Positions 11,950-26,500 of a DNA stretch of 51,618 nucleotides are shown piece by piece. Source of the DNA: Spirogloea muscicola (taxonomy: Eukaryota; Streptophyta; Zygnematophyceae; Spirogloeales; Spirogloeaceae). How positions within the stretch are numbered: the first letter of the stretch is position 1; every line of letters begins with the position of its first letter. The notes beneath the pieces were generated by a model. It worked only from the letters and a program-made list of their open reading frames with translations. It was not told where the DNA came from and searched no databases. The stretch covers positions 205,661 through 257,278 of the forward strand of contig WELB01000132.1 in assembly GCA_009602725.1 (NCBI GenBank). The letters run 5' to 3'. The position numbers and the translations under genes are program-made.

Positions 11950-14900
11950 CTATCTGCCGTGGAGGATCATCGTGAAGTCTTCCAGTGACGCCTGGCTGTT
12001 GTCCGCAGAGACTGGGCCACGGGGCCCTGGGATGGAACCATAGCTTCCTGTGGTGGACCTTGAGGTGTCCTGAACCCCTGGTCTTGAGTTATCCTGCCTG
12101 ATGGTCGTGGGAACGGACACGTCGCTGGCGCTGTCCGACTCCTGCCACCTCATACACTCTTCCACAATGAGTAAAAGCACAAGAGATAGCAGAGCAACCC
12201 TGCCATTGCTGATCAAAAGGACTAGTAAGCCACATGCTGTTGCATCCATGGGCTACTGTCTAGTGCACAAATATCACACTGCGACCAAAGCCAAGGGACT
12301 GGCACTAAGATAGCAAGACGCAAACATAAAATAGGGTCTCCTGATATAGGCCTTTATGTAAGACAGTGTGAAAGATTACTACACTTCACCCTTGGCTAGC
12401 TGCTGCCAATCACATACTAGATGGCCAGCCCATAGATAGTGCAAAAGCCTGTGAACTCCTGCGTTGCTGGTACCTGCAGTGATAACGCGTACTCCAAGTT
12501 CCAAAGGACGTCACTCATGGGCGGACGATCAGAACCATCATGCGAGACGCACTTAAGCGCCAGCTCTGCCACCTTCTCCACAGATGCCCAGTTGTAGGTA
12601 CCCGCCATCTTGGGGTCCAGAATCTGGTCCAGACTTCCGTCCTTCATGTGGCTCTGGGCCTGCATAGCAAATACTTGTCTCAGGGTCGGCCTTGGCTCTT
12701 TAGAACATGCTACAAATATGTAACGGCATGACATTGCCACTGCTTTGCCTACTTTCCTCCATCAAAGTGTAAATAGTGAAGGCTGGGGTGTACCCATTCA
12801 ACAAGTATAAGCTGATCATTTGGCATCTCAGTGTTGATAGGTGCCCGAGCGCAGATGACTTCAAGCAGCACCACACCAAAGCTGTACACGTCTGACTTCT
12901 CAGTCAACTGCAGTCTGCAGAGATGTTACAAGAAAAAAACTTATCAAAGACTGATCATCAACAGTCTGTACAGCTTCCAGGAAAACACTGCCACTCCAGG
13001 GGCAAGCTGTCTGTCGCTTAGTGTCACTTACGCATGACCCCTTCATGTCAATATCGAGAAGCTCCCACAAGACTAAGGGAGACTTGAGGATCCAAAAGTC
13101 AATGTCCAAGTTGATCTTGTATCACATAGTCAGGACAGCTTACAAGTCCGTATATTTGCTAGTGCTGTATACCAGGATGACTGCAATGCTATCAAGCTGC
13201 AGCAACCAAGATACACTGAGCCTCATGATGGATTGGGTACCTTCGGAAGTATTCAGGATCGAGGTAGCCCACACTGCCTTTCACGACTGTGCTCACCTGC
13301 ACATTGTTGCACAGAAGCACGTAAGGCAATCTGCATGGCTGTCCTTATCCTTCTTTACCTCAAATATTGACAACACCATGCCCTATGACAAAGCAGCACG
13401 ACCCCTCATCATTGAATGTCTGGATGTATCTGGTGGAATGTAGTTAGAGGCATTACATGCGACTCGTCCAAGCCAGGTCCAATGCGCGAGAGACCAAAAT
13501 CAGCAACCTTCGCCACGAAATTGTCATCTAGGAGGATATTTGTGCTCTGCATTGCCAGGCCCCAAAACACACAAGGACAGGTTAGCATCTCGACCTTGGC
13601 ATCCTGAGCAAGCAGATGCAGGAAAGTTGCACGGAAGCTGTGCTGCAGGGCTCATCAGGTAAGGGAGAGAGAAGTCTCTTATAGTCAAAGGTGTTGGGTA
13701 TAACCAAGTTGCTTTGACACATAGTGAGAGCAACAGGGGCAAGATCAAAATTGTGAAATAGGTTGTGAACACACTAACAAGTACGAAAGAATACCTTGAC
13801 ATCACGATGGATGATGCTCTGAGTAGCACCAGTATGAAGGTAGTGAAGGCCGCGAGCAGCCCCAACGCAGATCTCAAGACGCTGCTTCCATGAAAGGACA
13901 CCATGCAAGGCCGCATCCTTGCCTGGCACTCTCAAGACGCCTAGATAAGTGACTACAAAAAGACTGAAGACTAGATGATGTAGAGCAGGGAATAGGGACT
14001 GACATGGTACAATAGATGCAGCTTCAAGCTGGGTGACGAAGAAAGACGAAGTCACTGAGCTATGCTTACCGTAAAGGTGAGACCGCAGAACGCCATTAGA
14101 CATGAAGTCATACACCAAGAGCATCTCCACACCCTCCTCGCAGTACCCGATCAGAGACACAAGGTGACGATGTCTGAGCTGGGTGAGCAGCTTGATCTCC
14201 GTATGGAACTCTGCAATGCCCTGGTGTGAATCAGGGCTGCACCTTTTCACTGCCACCTTTGTGCCATCTGCAAGGACACCCTGCAGCACAAGGAACCTTC
14301 ACTGGTAAGGCAAAGTACGGATAACACTTAGCGCCGTATCCTGAGTGTCTGATAATGTGCAATCAGAGAGGTCGCCCACTTCAGAGAAGAGGTCTACCTT
14401 GAAGACCTTGCCAAAACCGCCAACTCCGAGTACCATGTCATCAGCAAAATTGGTGGTTGCAACTTGCAGCTCTTGGAATGTGAACTCTCTGCCGACCTGC
14501 TTGCTTTGCCCAAAACCTGCACATTGTGCTCTACGCATGGGTTATGTCACTGTAATTCATCTTTGTGACTGAACCAAGTCACTAGTCCAGCTATTAGTGA
14601 CTGGCAATGGTTTGCACTCCCCAAATGTTCCTCAGCATAGACCTATTCAAATGGCTGCATAATGAACTGTCTTGCGTGCCACCTCCCACAATCTGAAATG
14701 CGTAAGGCGAGCTGTTCAATCTAGGCACAGAGTATTAGCTTGCAGTAACACTACTCTGAGGAGATCCTGCACGCATGTTGGGTCCATGATGTATGTTAAA
14801 TGTGATTGACATACCACTGCCATCAAGCTGCTTCTTGATCAATGGATCACTGCCGAAGACACCGGGCACAGATGATTTTGGGTCTAGAAGAGGAGGCGCC

Positions 14901-17837
14901 TTGTTCCCCTTGCGGCGCCTGATGCAGAAAATGTAGGCGACCGTGCCGATGATGAGCGCAGCCGCTATTCCTCCAACAATTCCGCCAACTACGGCTCCTG
15001 TGCTTGAGCTCTTCTTGTGCCCACCAGCAGGAGGAGGAGGGACCACTGCGGCAGGAGGAGGAGCGGCACTTGGAACAATGGTGTATCCAGGCCCCGCCAG
15101 ACTCACTGTACCAACTTTCAGGATCTCAATACCAGCAATCTCCACATTCTTAACCTGCAAACATACACCATTTAGATTTCACAAACCTTAGGTGCAGTTG
15201 GACACCAGCTTCAGAAATCCAGACAGTCGAGCAGAATGAGGTGTCACAGAGACAAGACTAGGTCCTCGATACGGAACAAATCAGAGCAGTAGATTTTGTC
15301 GCTTTGTGCACCATGGATTGTGCAGAGATGCCCAGATCAAGTCGAAGGGAACCTTGTCCCACGGGGAGGCTAACGACAAAATCCTTGACATAGGCGCTGT
15401 TTTTCCCATCTTCCGCCAGGCGGGCTATATCATACTGTGGCAGGACAGGGTCAGAGAGACCTTAGAAGACATCAATGCTGCTCGCTTCAGACTTAGAGCT
15501 CAGGTGCTCAGGTGCAAGCCAGTAAGCCAACTTGCAGTGCCATTTACTTCTGTCTTCTGACCTTCCAATGATTACATGGACAAATTAGTCCTGTTAAGGA
15601 AAAGCATGAAGCAGCATAGCTCAAGTAGCACCATGACACAGACCTCGAGACCTGATCACAACCAGTTGTAATTGCCAGCACTCACTTGTCCCACAAAGAC
15701 CTTGTTGAGGAAGACGTCCATGACACGTTGAAAGGGATTCGCATACACATTCTCGCTGAAGATTGTGCGAACGAGGTAATTCCAGCCATCATCGAGGGGA
15801 AATATGTAGGTGAGGTTGAGGTTGCTGTCGACGTTATCCTGGCCGAGGTCGCGGTCACTCTGGGCAACGGCTCTGTGGACGCGGAAGTCAACATCCTTCA
15901 GAGGACTTCGGTGGAGTTGTATCACTGCAAACCCATGAAGATGATGCAGACTAGCGCCCTGTGCCACCTGCTCCTCATGCTATGTAGAAGCCAGAGACAT
16001 GAATCATGGCGGCCCAGCATGTACGGGAGCTTACAGCGGCGTATAGTACGGGGGAGAGTCGGTATTCTTGATTGGAGCAGTCACAATATTACTTGGTGCA
16101 GCGAGGGTATGAAGGAAGTCCAGATCATTCTGTGTCCAGGTTCGGAAAGCCTTGTCCGATGTAGAAGACACCGTTGACCCGCCGCAGTTCAGCCTGTACT
16201 CACGCTTCAAGGCCTGGAAACGTGTGGCAGGTGAACATTGTCACCCTCCACCGCCGGGTCACACATGACGTCTATCCATCAAGCGCAGGACAGATTTGCG
16301 ATCACAGTCTAAAGTGCATTGCGGGAGTCATGCCGCTAAGTGCTGTGCAGAACGAGCCAAGGCTACTCCAGCACCTAGTGGTGTCTGGAAATTCCAAGGA
16401 GGGTGACATGCAATCACTGTTGTGAGCACCTTTCCATTGAGTAAAGTCGTGGGCTGCTGATTGGACGCGAGAACAGGTTGCTGATAGTACAGGTCCTCAT
16501 CGGAAGGCACCACCTCAAGGCCATTGACGAAGGCAAAGGAGCCAGCAACAGGGGTGAAGGTGATTGAGAGCGACTGTGTACTGTATGTCGAGCTGTCAGC
16601 CAAGGGCAGGGAGAACTCCTCCATGACGGCCACTGACAGCCCATCTCCGCCACCAACCTGCAACACAGGGAAGTCAGTGCCTGGTGAGACAATATACACA
16701 GGCGTTAGAGCAGCACCAAGCAATCAACGGAGTCATTTGGTCCAGCGCTGTGGGCGTTCTCAACAAGCGTACCTGCGCAGATGCTTGCTGGGTGACACTG
16801 TAGTTGAAGAGCAGGAGGAATGTGCTGCCCGAGCTGGTGGCAGTGACGTTGAAGAGGGCCTTGGAGGGGTCCGGGTAGGCTCCAGTCTGGGGCTGAATAG
16901 CGGCAAAGTGCAGGCGCACGAAATGGCGGCCTCCAGTTGGAAGGGTGATATTATACTGCACGCACATCGCGCAGAGGTGCCTTGAGGGGCAAGTCAGCTA
17001 TGGCAGCTCAGACATGTATCTGCATCTCAGCTATCCTTGATCACTAGAGAATCCATCTCTGAATGGAGGAAACAACCAAGCCAAGCATTGCTGCCCTTGT
17101 ACTCGACTCTACGCCAAAGGGGCTCAACAATTCCAGTACACAAGTTGGGTCAAAAACGACATATGACATGCAGGTATAGGCCCTCATAAGTTGCTGTTAG
17201 ACCTCAACTCTATACTGGAGCGCCAGGCAGGGGCTATTCAAGAATCGTGCACACGCAAAGTCTATGATGGACCGTAGAGATCAAGCGCGCCACGGCTGAA
17301 AGCAACAGGAATGATGGCATGTGCGAGCACCGAGAGGCTGTTGGGGGCGTCGATATAGGTGGCCGTCTGATACAGCTCCAAACCCGCATAAACCAAGTTG
17401 GTCATGTTTGAGACGACTGTGTTCTCGGAGACGCCGACATTGCTGCTGTCGGCAGTCCAGTTGCGAGGGTACGCCGCTGAGTCCGTGAAGCCTGGCCCGC
17501 CACAATTGATGAGCGTGCTGCCTGCAGAGAGCAGTGAAGGCAGCAATGGCATTCAGCACCACTGCGCCAGTACATGGAAGAGGAGGAAAACGAGACGGGA
17601 GCGAGACATGGCACGTTGCCGTCGTGCCACTGTCTGACGGAACGCTAGCAGCAGCGCGCAACACGGCCGCGACTGAGTTGCCAGAGGCGCTGCCCAATCC
17701 TAATCTGCTCGTCACCAGCTTGCGAGGGCGGCCGTGACGGCGCCCGGCCGCAATGCGCGGCGCGCACCTGACTGCGCGAGCGCCGAGACGGCGGCCGCGG
17801 CCAGCAGGGCCGCCAGCAGGAGGCCCCGGGGCCCCAT
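11950..17837 (-). CDS. CrRLK1L malectin-like receptor kinase (FERONIA/THESEUS family)
   Basis: Sixteen exons: 17837-17768, 17521-17331, 16955-16773, 16657-16430, 16213-16035, about 15905-15686, 15434-15312, 15154-14755, 14516-14398, 14280-14070, 13922-13795, 13546-13457, 13296-13241, 12914-12794, 12659-12474, 12141-11950; 2697 nt, 898 aa. A plasma-membrane receptor sensing cell-wall state or RALF-type peptides (family knowledge). Signal peptide 1-22, then a malectin-like ectodomain from INCGGPG, a second half from YRLNCGGS, and the DFVVSLP segment. A Pro-rich juxtamembrane stretch precedes the membrane helix at about 451-476. Kinase: GVGGFGKV loop, VAVK lysine, [34 protein letters not shown]. 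The end MILHGR fits the family's C-terminal GR. All catalytic residues are present, so it should be active. The acceptor of exon 6 is the only weak junction. An in-frame upstream ATG at 17921 crosses an N; I prefer 17837 because it opens the signal peptide. Confidence 0.94.
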
Positions 17838-18239
17838 GGCGCCCCGTNGGCCGGGGTCGAGCGCGGCAGCGGCGGCAGCGGCGGCGGCGGCGGCGGCGGC
17901 GGCCGGCGGGGGGAAGCGCAAATGCGACTGAAGCAGGGGAGAAGACGGAGCGAGGACCGCAGCCCGTCATGCCGGCCGTCAGATGACGCGGCGGCGGCGG
18001 CCGGGCGCCGTCCGATGGGCGCGCCGCCCTCCCCGGGGCGGTGGTTGGGCCCCCGCGGGAGATATGGGGACTTTGGACCGTAGCGGGTAGGGATCCGCCG
18101 TCGGACGCGGAGAGGCTTCCACGTGGAGACTTCTCCGGGCCCAGCGGCCGGGACTATCCCAGACTCCTCCCCCCCTCCCCGCGAGCACATCGAGAGCCTT
18201 ACCGGCCGCCTCGCCTGGCGCAGGTCAACGCAGGTCTCC

Positions 18240-18265
18240 GGGGGGAGGGTGGGGGGGTAAGGGGG
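18240..18265 (+). promoter_or_regulatory. Potential G-quadruplex upstream of the CrRLK1L gene
   Basis: Four G runs of 6, 3, 7 and 5 bases are separated by loops of 1, 1 and 3 bases, about 400 bases upstream of the kinase ATG. This satisfies the usual G3+N1-7 pattern. Its position in the 5' flank could matter for transcription; that is inference. Confidence 0.6.
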
Positions 18266-20130
18266 TCCCCCACCCATAAGACTTCGCTGCAGGCGGAGGT
18301 CCCCGTCATAACGTGAGCTCCGGCTCCCAACCCCGGCCTGGCCGCCATGGCGGAGAGCTCGGCCCCCCCAACCCCGGCCTGCCCCGCCTGCTCGCTGCCC
18401 AGCCTTGCAGCCGCCTCACCTAGACGGCTTCAAGCCCCTCCACCAGGACCTTTGTAAGGCCTCCCTTTCGTTTCATGCGCACCACGCGCCTTTCGCTCTC
18501 CCTCTGGAAGGGCCTCGCCTTGGCGCCTCTGCGGCCCGCTTTGGGACCTCGCCCAGCTGGAGCGCTTCTTGGAGCCCCCTCCTTCGCGCATACCTGCTTC
18601 TGGGAATCGACAGGAGGCTGGCTTACGAGCTGCGGGCTACACAGGCCTGCGTTCGCTCTCAGATTTAGACACGCCGCTGGAGAGCTCGATAATCTGGCTT
18701 GCTTGCTCAGGCGCACGCTATTGTCGAGGTGCGACGCTGCGCTCGCTGAAACCTCGAGCTCCCATCAGCTACACGGTGGTCGCTGCAGCACCACACAGTC
18801 ATTGCAGCGTGCAGACCCGACTTCCAGCTGGGCACACATTCCCCCGCGCGTTGAACGATCCTTTGCAGGGCCACCAAGTGCTGCAAGGCATACAGCCAGC
18901 TATAGTTGGAAAACTACCTCTGGCAGATGCTCTTGGCTGATGGTGAAGCATTGATTGGTGAATTTGCTGCAGTGATGGTGAGTATGGCCCACAATGGTGA
19001 GTGTGGCCGACAACGGTACGAGCTAGCAGCTGCAGCTTTCTTGTGCAGCAAAGTGAAGTATACTCCGCTGAAGCAGTGCTGCTACTTTCCGACTGGCTTG
19101 CTATGCACTCTTGATCGCTGTCCATATTGGAGAATCGCCCTTAATGAGCCGCACCGGTAGTGGACCCAGCAGCCCTTCTACACCCATTGCCACCATCGTC
19201 ATCCACCCTTGCTGCATACTGCGAGCTTCCCCTTGGGATCCAGTCAGGAGAGCTTCCTTGAGTCTTCCTGGAGTAGCCTTTTTCCTAAAGTCACTGAAGC
19301 AGCTGATGGATCCTGTATGCAGTCTCACTAGTGTTACAGAAATGTCTGCAAGTAAATTCTTGCTGGGAGATCTGACCATCCTCCTCAACCAACTATCAAA
19401 CATCGAGACCCTGCCCGTTTTCCCCGGGTGGACAGTCACAGAGCTGCAGCCGGATGCTGATCTCACATATGATCGGCGTTTGCAATGAACTGCACAATGG
19501 TGGAATCATGCCTCGACTCCTTAAATCCCGAATATTGACCTCCAGCTGCTTGCTGGTCCACCAGCCCCACTTGTGCAAGTAAGGACGCTTTTTGCAACCA
19601 TTAGGGTACTCTCTGCTGAAGGTCTGTCCTCAGGTCAGAAAAGTTAGCGACAACTGAGGTTCAGGTATGGCACGTGCTGGTTGAAGCCACCTTGCCTCGC
19701 TTGTGCGCATCACTTCAGCAAGTCCACCAAGGCGAGGACCAAGAGCAGGCTGAAGCTGAGCTACAGTGAGCAACTTCTTGTATCTTACAACACGTGGGCA
19801 GGGTACTGCTGCATTCGCCTCCACTAATGTTTCTCGGATGCATTGGTTCTGCATGTTGCAGGCATGGCTAAGATCTGGAATCGAAGACTCCAAATAAAGA
19901 GGGTAGCCTTGAACTTGCACTGAAAGTCCTGCGGATATCTCTGGTAATCACATCACTATAGAGCCCTGTCAACGGAGGCAAGTGCGGGGAGGCAAGAAAA
20001 GGCGGAGCAGCAGTTGAATGCATCCTCTTACTTTTTACAAGATGGAATATTTGCTGAAAGCGCTGCAGGCAATGCTAGGAACATATGCTCATCATGCTGG
20101 CTTGTGGCCAAAGCCAGGCATAGGATCCCT

Positions 20131-20205
20131 ATCTTCAAATCAAGATCAAAAAACTGCCAAGACCATCACTATCTTCCAAATCAAGATCAAAAAACTTGCC
20201 AAGAC
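20131..20205. repeat. Tandem duplication downstream of threonine synthase
   Basis: Two copies of about 34 bases, at 20131-20163 and 20171-20205, share the core AAATCAAGATCAAAAAAC and differ by small indels. They lie in the presumed 3' UTR on the minus strand. Confidence 0.85.
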
Positions 20206-20211
20206 TATGCT

Positions 20212-23105
<2,894 letters not shown>

Positions 23106-23540
23106 NATATTGGTGTTAGCTAGTACCAGCCACAAGTATGCTCCACTCCTACGGCGGCCAGCGGGCCACAACTTTGTGACATGAATGTGCTCCTGCTTAC
23201 CATGCGGAACCTAGAACCGCAAATGAAGGGCCGGAGGGTGCAAAAAGGACGAAACCACTCTGCGTGACTTCTGTGAGTGGGCACTAGATAACCTCTAACC
23301 AGCAAGTGAAGGAAGGCGCGCGGTGCACACGGAGCCGATCCAGCCAATACAGGCAAAAGCTAGTGCAAAAGCGGGCCTACAATAAAGAAAGCCCAATTGC
23401 AAGGTGACTAAGGTGACTGCGAGACGTTAGTTCCCCACGGCTGTGCACAGTCGAAAACGACAGTCAAGTACGGACGACTGAGCTGGTGCACTGGAGGATC
23501 AGACAGGCTAACCTGGACGTCGGAGCGAGCTGGCGGCGGC

Positions 23541-23575
<35 letters not shown>

Positions 23576-23592
23576 GCGAGGGCGGCGCCACC
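23106..23592. promoter_or_regulatory. Divergent promoter region, threonine synthase / SF3B3
   Basis: Fewer than 490 bases separate the visible ends of two divergent genes, although the N at 23106 may hide some sequence. It includes a CCAAT at 23344-23348 and a GGC-repeat 5' leader at 23533-23578. The SF3B3 ATG sits in a strong initiation context (GCGCCACCATG). Confidence 0.5.
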
Positions 23593-26500
23593 ATGTACCT
23601 GTACAGCCTGACGGTGCAGCGGGCGACGGGCGTGGCGGTGGCGGTGCACGGCAACTTCGGGGGCACCAAGGAGGTGGAGGTGGTGGTGGCGCGCGGCAAG
23701 GTGCTGGAGCTGCTGCGCCCCGACGGCAGCGGCAAGGTGCAGAGCGTGCTGCAGGCGGAGGCGTTCGGCGAGGTGCGCGCGCTGGCGCCGTTCCGCCTCA
23801 CCGGCGCCGCCAAGGACCTGCTGATCGTCGGCTCCGACTCGGGCCGCTTGGTGATCCTGGAGTACATCCGCGAGCGCAACGCCCTCGAGCGCGTGCACGC
23901 CGAGACGTTCGGCAAGTCAGGCGCGCGCCGCATCGTGCCCGGGCAGCTCCTGGCCGTCGACCCCAAGGGCCGCGCCGCCATGGCCGCTGCGCTGGAGAAG
24001 CAGAAGCTGGTATACGTGCTCAACCGCGACAACGCCGCGCGCCTCACCATCTCCTCGCCGCTCGAGGCGCACCGCTCGCACACGCTCACCTACTCGCTCG
24101 TCGCGCTGGACCGCGGGTTCGACAACCCGGTGTTCGCCGCCATCGAGCTGGACTACGCCGACGCCGACCAGGACGCGTCCGGCCAGGCCGCCGCCGATGC
24201 CCAGAAGCAGCTCACCTTCTACGAGCTCGACCTCGGCCTCAACCACGTCGTGCGCAAGTGGAGCGAGGCCGTGGACAACGGCGCCAACCTCCTCGTCGCC
24301 GTGCCCGGCGGCAGCGACGGGCCCTCGGGCGTGCTCGTCTGCGCCGAGAACTTCGTGCTGTACAAGAACCAGGGCCACCCGGACGTGCGGGCCGTCATCC
24401 CCCGCCGCGCCGACTTGCCTGCCGACCGTGGCGTGCTCGTCGTCTCCGCCGCCACGCACCGGCAGAAGTCCCTCTACTTCTTCCTCCTCCAGGTCCGCTT
24501 TCCTTTCTAGCACCGTGCCATATCTGGTGGCTGTCCCCGTGACGCTGGACAGGCTCGTGGCACTGACTGCGACGGTGGCTGCGGCAATGGTACAGACGGA
24601 GTATGGCGATATTTTCAAGGTGGAGCTTGTGCACAACAGGCAGGAAGACCAGGTCACCGAGCTCAAGGCACGTTATGGGCAGCCCCCTTCTCTGGTCCTC
24701 CCCTCTCCTGCCCCAGAAGTGGCAGCGCAAGCTGCCGCCGAAGCCCACCTGCCGTCACGCCGCACCACTGTGAGCCAGTACGTTGTTGATAGATGAGCAC
24801 GACGCTGAGGTGTCTGCCGTGCTCGCCTGTGCAGATCAAGTACTTTGACACCATCCCCGTGACGTCAGCCATGTGCGTTCTCAAGACGGGTTTCCTCTTT
24901 GCCGCCTCGGAGTTCGGGAACCACGGGCTGTACCAGTTCCAGGGCCTGGGACAAGATGCGGAGGTGGAGTCGTCGTCGGCGACGCTCGAGGAGACAGAGG
25001 AGGGCTTCGCGCCGGTGTTCTTCCACCCGCGGCGGCTGCGCAACCTGGTGCAGGTGGACGAGGTGGAGAGCCTGATGCCGATGGTGGACATGGTGGTTGC
25101 TAATCTGTACGAGGAGGAGACGCCGCAGCTCTACGCTCTCTGCGGCCGTGGGCCACGCTCGAGCCTCCGTGTCCTGCGCCCGGGCCTCGCTGTCACTGAG
25201 ATGGCCGTCTCTCAGGTTTGCTTGATTGGGATTCTCCCTCTCCATTGAACTGCTTACACGTCCCAGTTCAATTTGCCATGTCCTTGAGCTTGGTGCTTAT
25301 GGTCTGTCCTGGAGCTGTGTGTTCAGCTGCCCGGTGTGCCAACTGCGGTGTGGACGGTGAAGCGGGCGGCGGCGGACGAGTACGATGCCTATATCGTGGT
25401 TTCGTTTGTCAATGCGACGCTGGTACTGTCCATTGGCGAGACTGTGGAGGAAGTGAACGACAGCGGCTTCCTGGACACCACCCCTTCCCTCACCGCCTCC
25501 CTCCTCGGCGAGGACTCCCTCATGCAGGTCTGCTCCTTCTGCCGCCGCCGCTGGCTGTCGCGCTTGTTCATCAGAAATATCTCAGCTACTGCCTTCGATG
25601 ACTGCTATTGATGGATGCTTTTGATGATTGCAAATTACCACAGGCCTCGTGTCTTTGACCACAAATGCTTGACTACATTAAATTCTTTCTTTGGTCCTTG
25701 TTGCACTTGATAGTTAAGTGCCTCATGTTGATCTTGAGTTCCCAAGTTGGCAAATTTTGTGAAGCACTCACGAGCACTCTAAGGCTTTTGTCCCTGGTTG
25801 TGCGTCGCTCTTGCTCAAAGCCTGGTTGGCACTGACCTCGCTGCTGCCACGTGGCCAGGTGCACCCGGGCGGCATCCGGCACATCCGTGCAGACCGGCGT
25901 ATCAATGAATGGAAGACGCCCGGCCGCAAGACCATATCCAAAGTCGGATGCAATCGCATGCAGGTCGTGATTGCGCTTACGGGCGGTGAGCTCATCTACT
26001 TCGAGATGGACATTCAGGGCCAGGTTCGAGCTGCCTGTGCCCTCCCTTGGTGTGCCTGTGCCTCAATCCAGCACTGTAGCCTATGCCCAGAAAACAGCCC
26101 AATGCCCTGAGCCCATGTCCACTGTCATCCTGCTTGTGCGCCCTTGGCTCACATACTTGATGTGAGCAACATAATGTCTAGCAAGAACTCCAGCAGATAT
26201 GCTTAACGCCTTCCTTATAGTCGACCCTCATCTGCTGGCTCAAGCACTTCACCTGAGCAGCATAAGCTGTATATAAGCACGCTCTGATTGGCGTGACTGG
26301 CCATTCATCTGGGGGTTTGCAGCTCCAAGAGATTGAGAAGAAGGAGATGGCGGGCGACGTGGCATGCCTGGACATTGCGCCCGTGCCCGAGGGCCGGCAG
26401 CGCTCGCGTTTCCTGGCCGTCGGGTCGTATGACAGCACCGTTCGCATCCTGTCATTGGACCCAGACGACTGCATGCAAGTCCTCAGCGTGCAGGCGCTTT

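Larger units (their letters stand above)
17838..20211. other. Intergenic region between the CrRLK1L and threonine synthase genes
   Basis: 17838-18400 is a GC-rich 5' flank of the receptor kinase, with a single N at 17848 and a strong G-run motif at 18240-18265. 18400-20130 holds only medium-length open frames with no recognised domain. A short tandem duplication lies just downstream of the threonine synthase stop. Confidence 0.5.

Noticed and set aside
18475-18700. Another R1 copy (RLSLSLWKG, PRPAGALL)
   Set aside because: The resemblance to the R1 ORF tail is only a few residues and lacks the SDLRLL end, so I did not count it.
19111-19488. 125-codon open frame (+) that might be a hAT-type transposase remnant
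   Set aside because: A few hydrophobic and Leu-rich stretches look suggestive, but no DDE residues, zinc finger or dimerisation motif can be pointed to. The overlapping minus-strand frame is as long.
24197-24796. 199-codon frame inside SF3B3
   Set aside because: It is a Ser/Thr/Arg-rich shadow of the GC-rich first exon in another frame.
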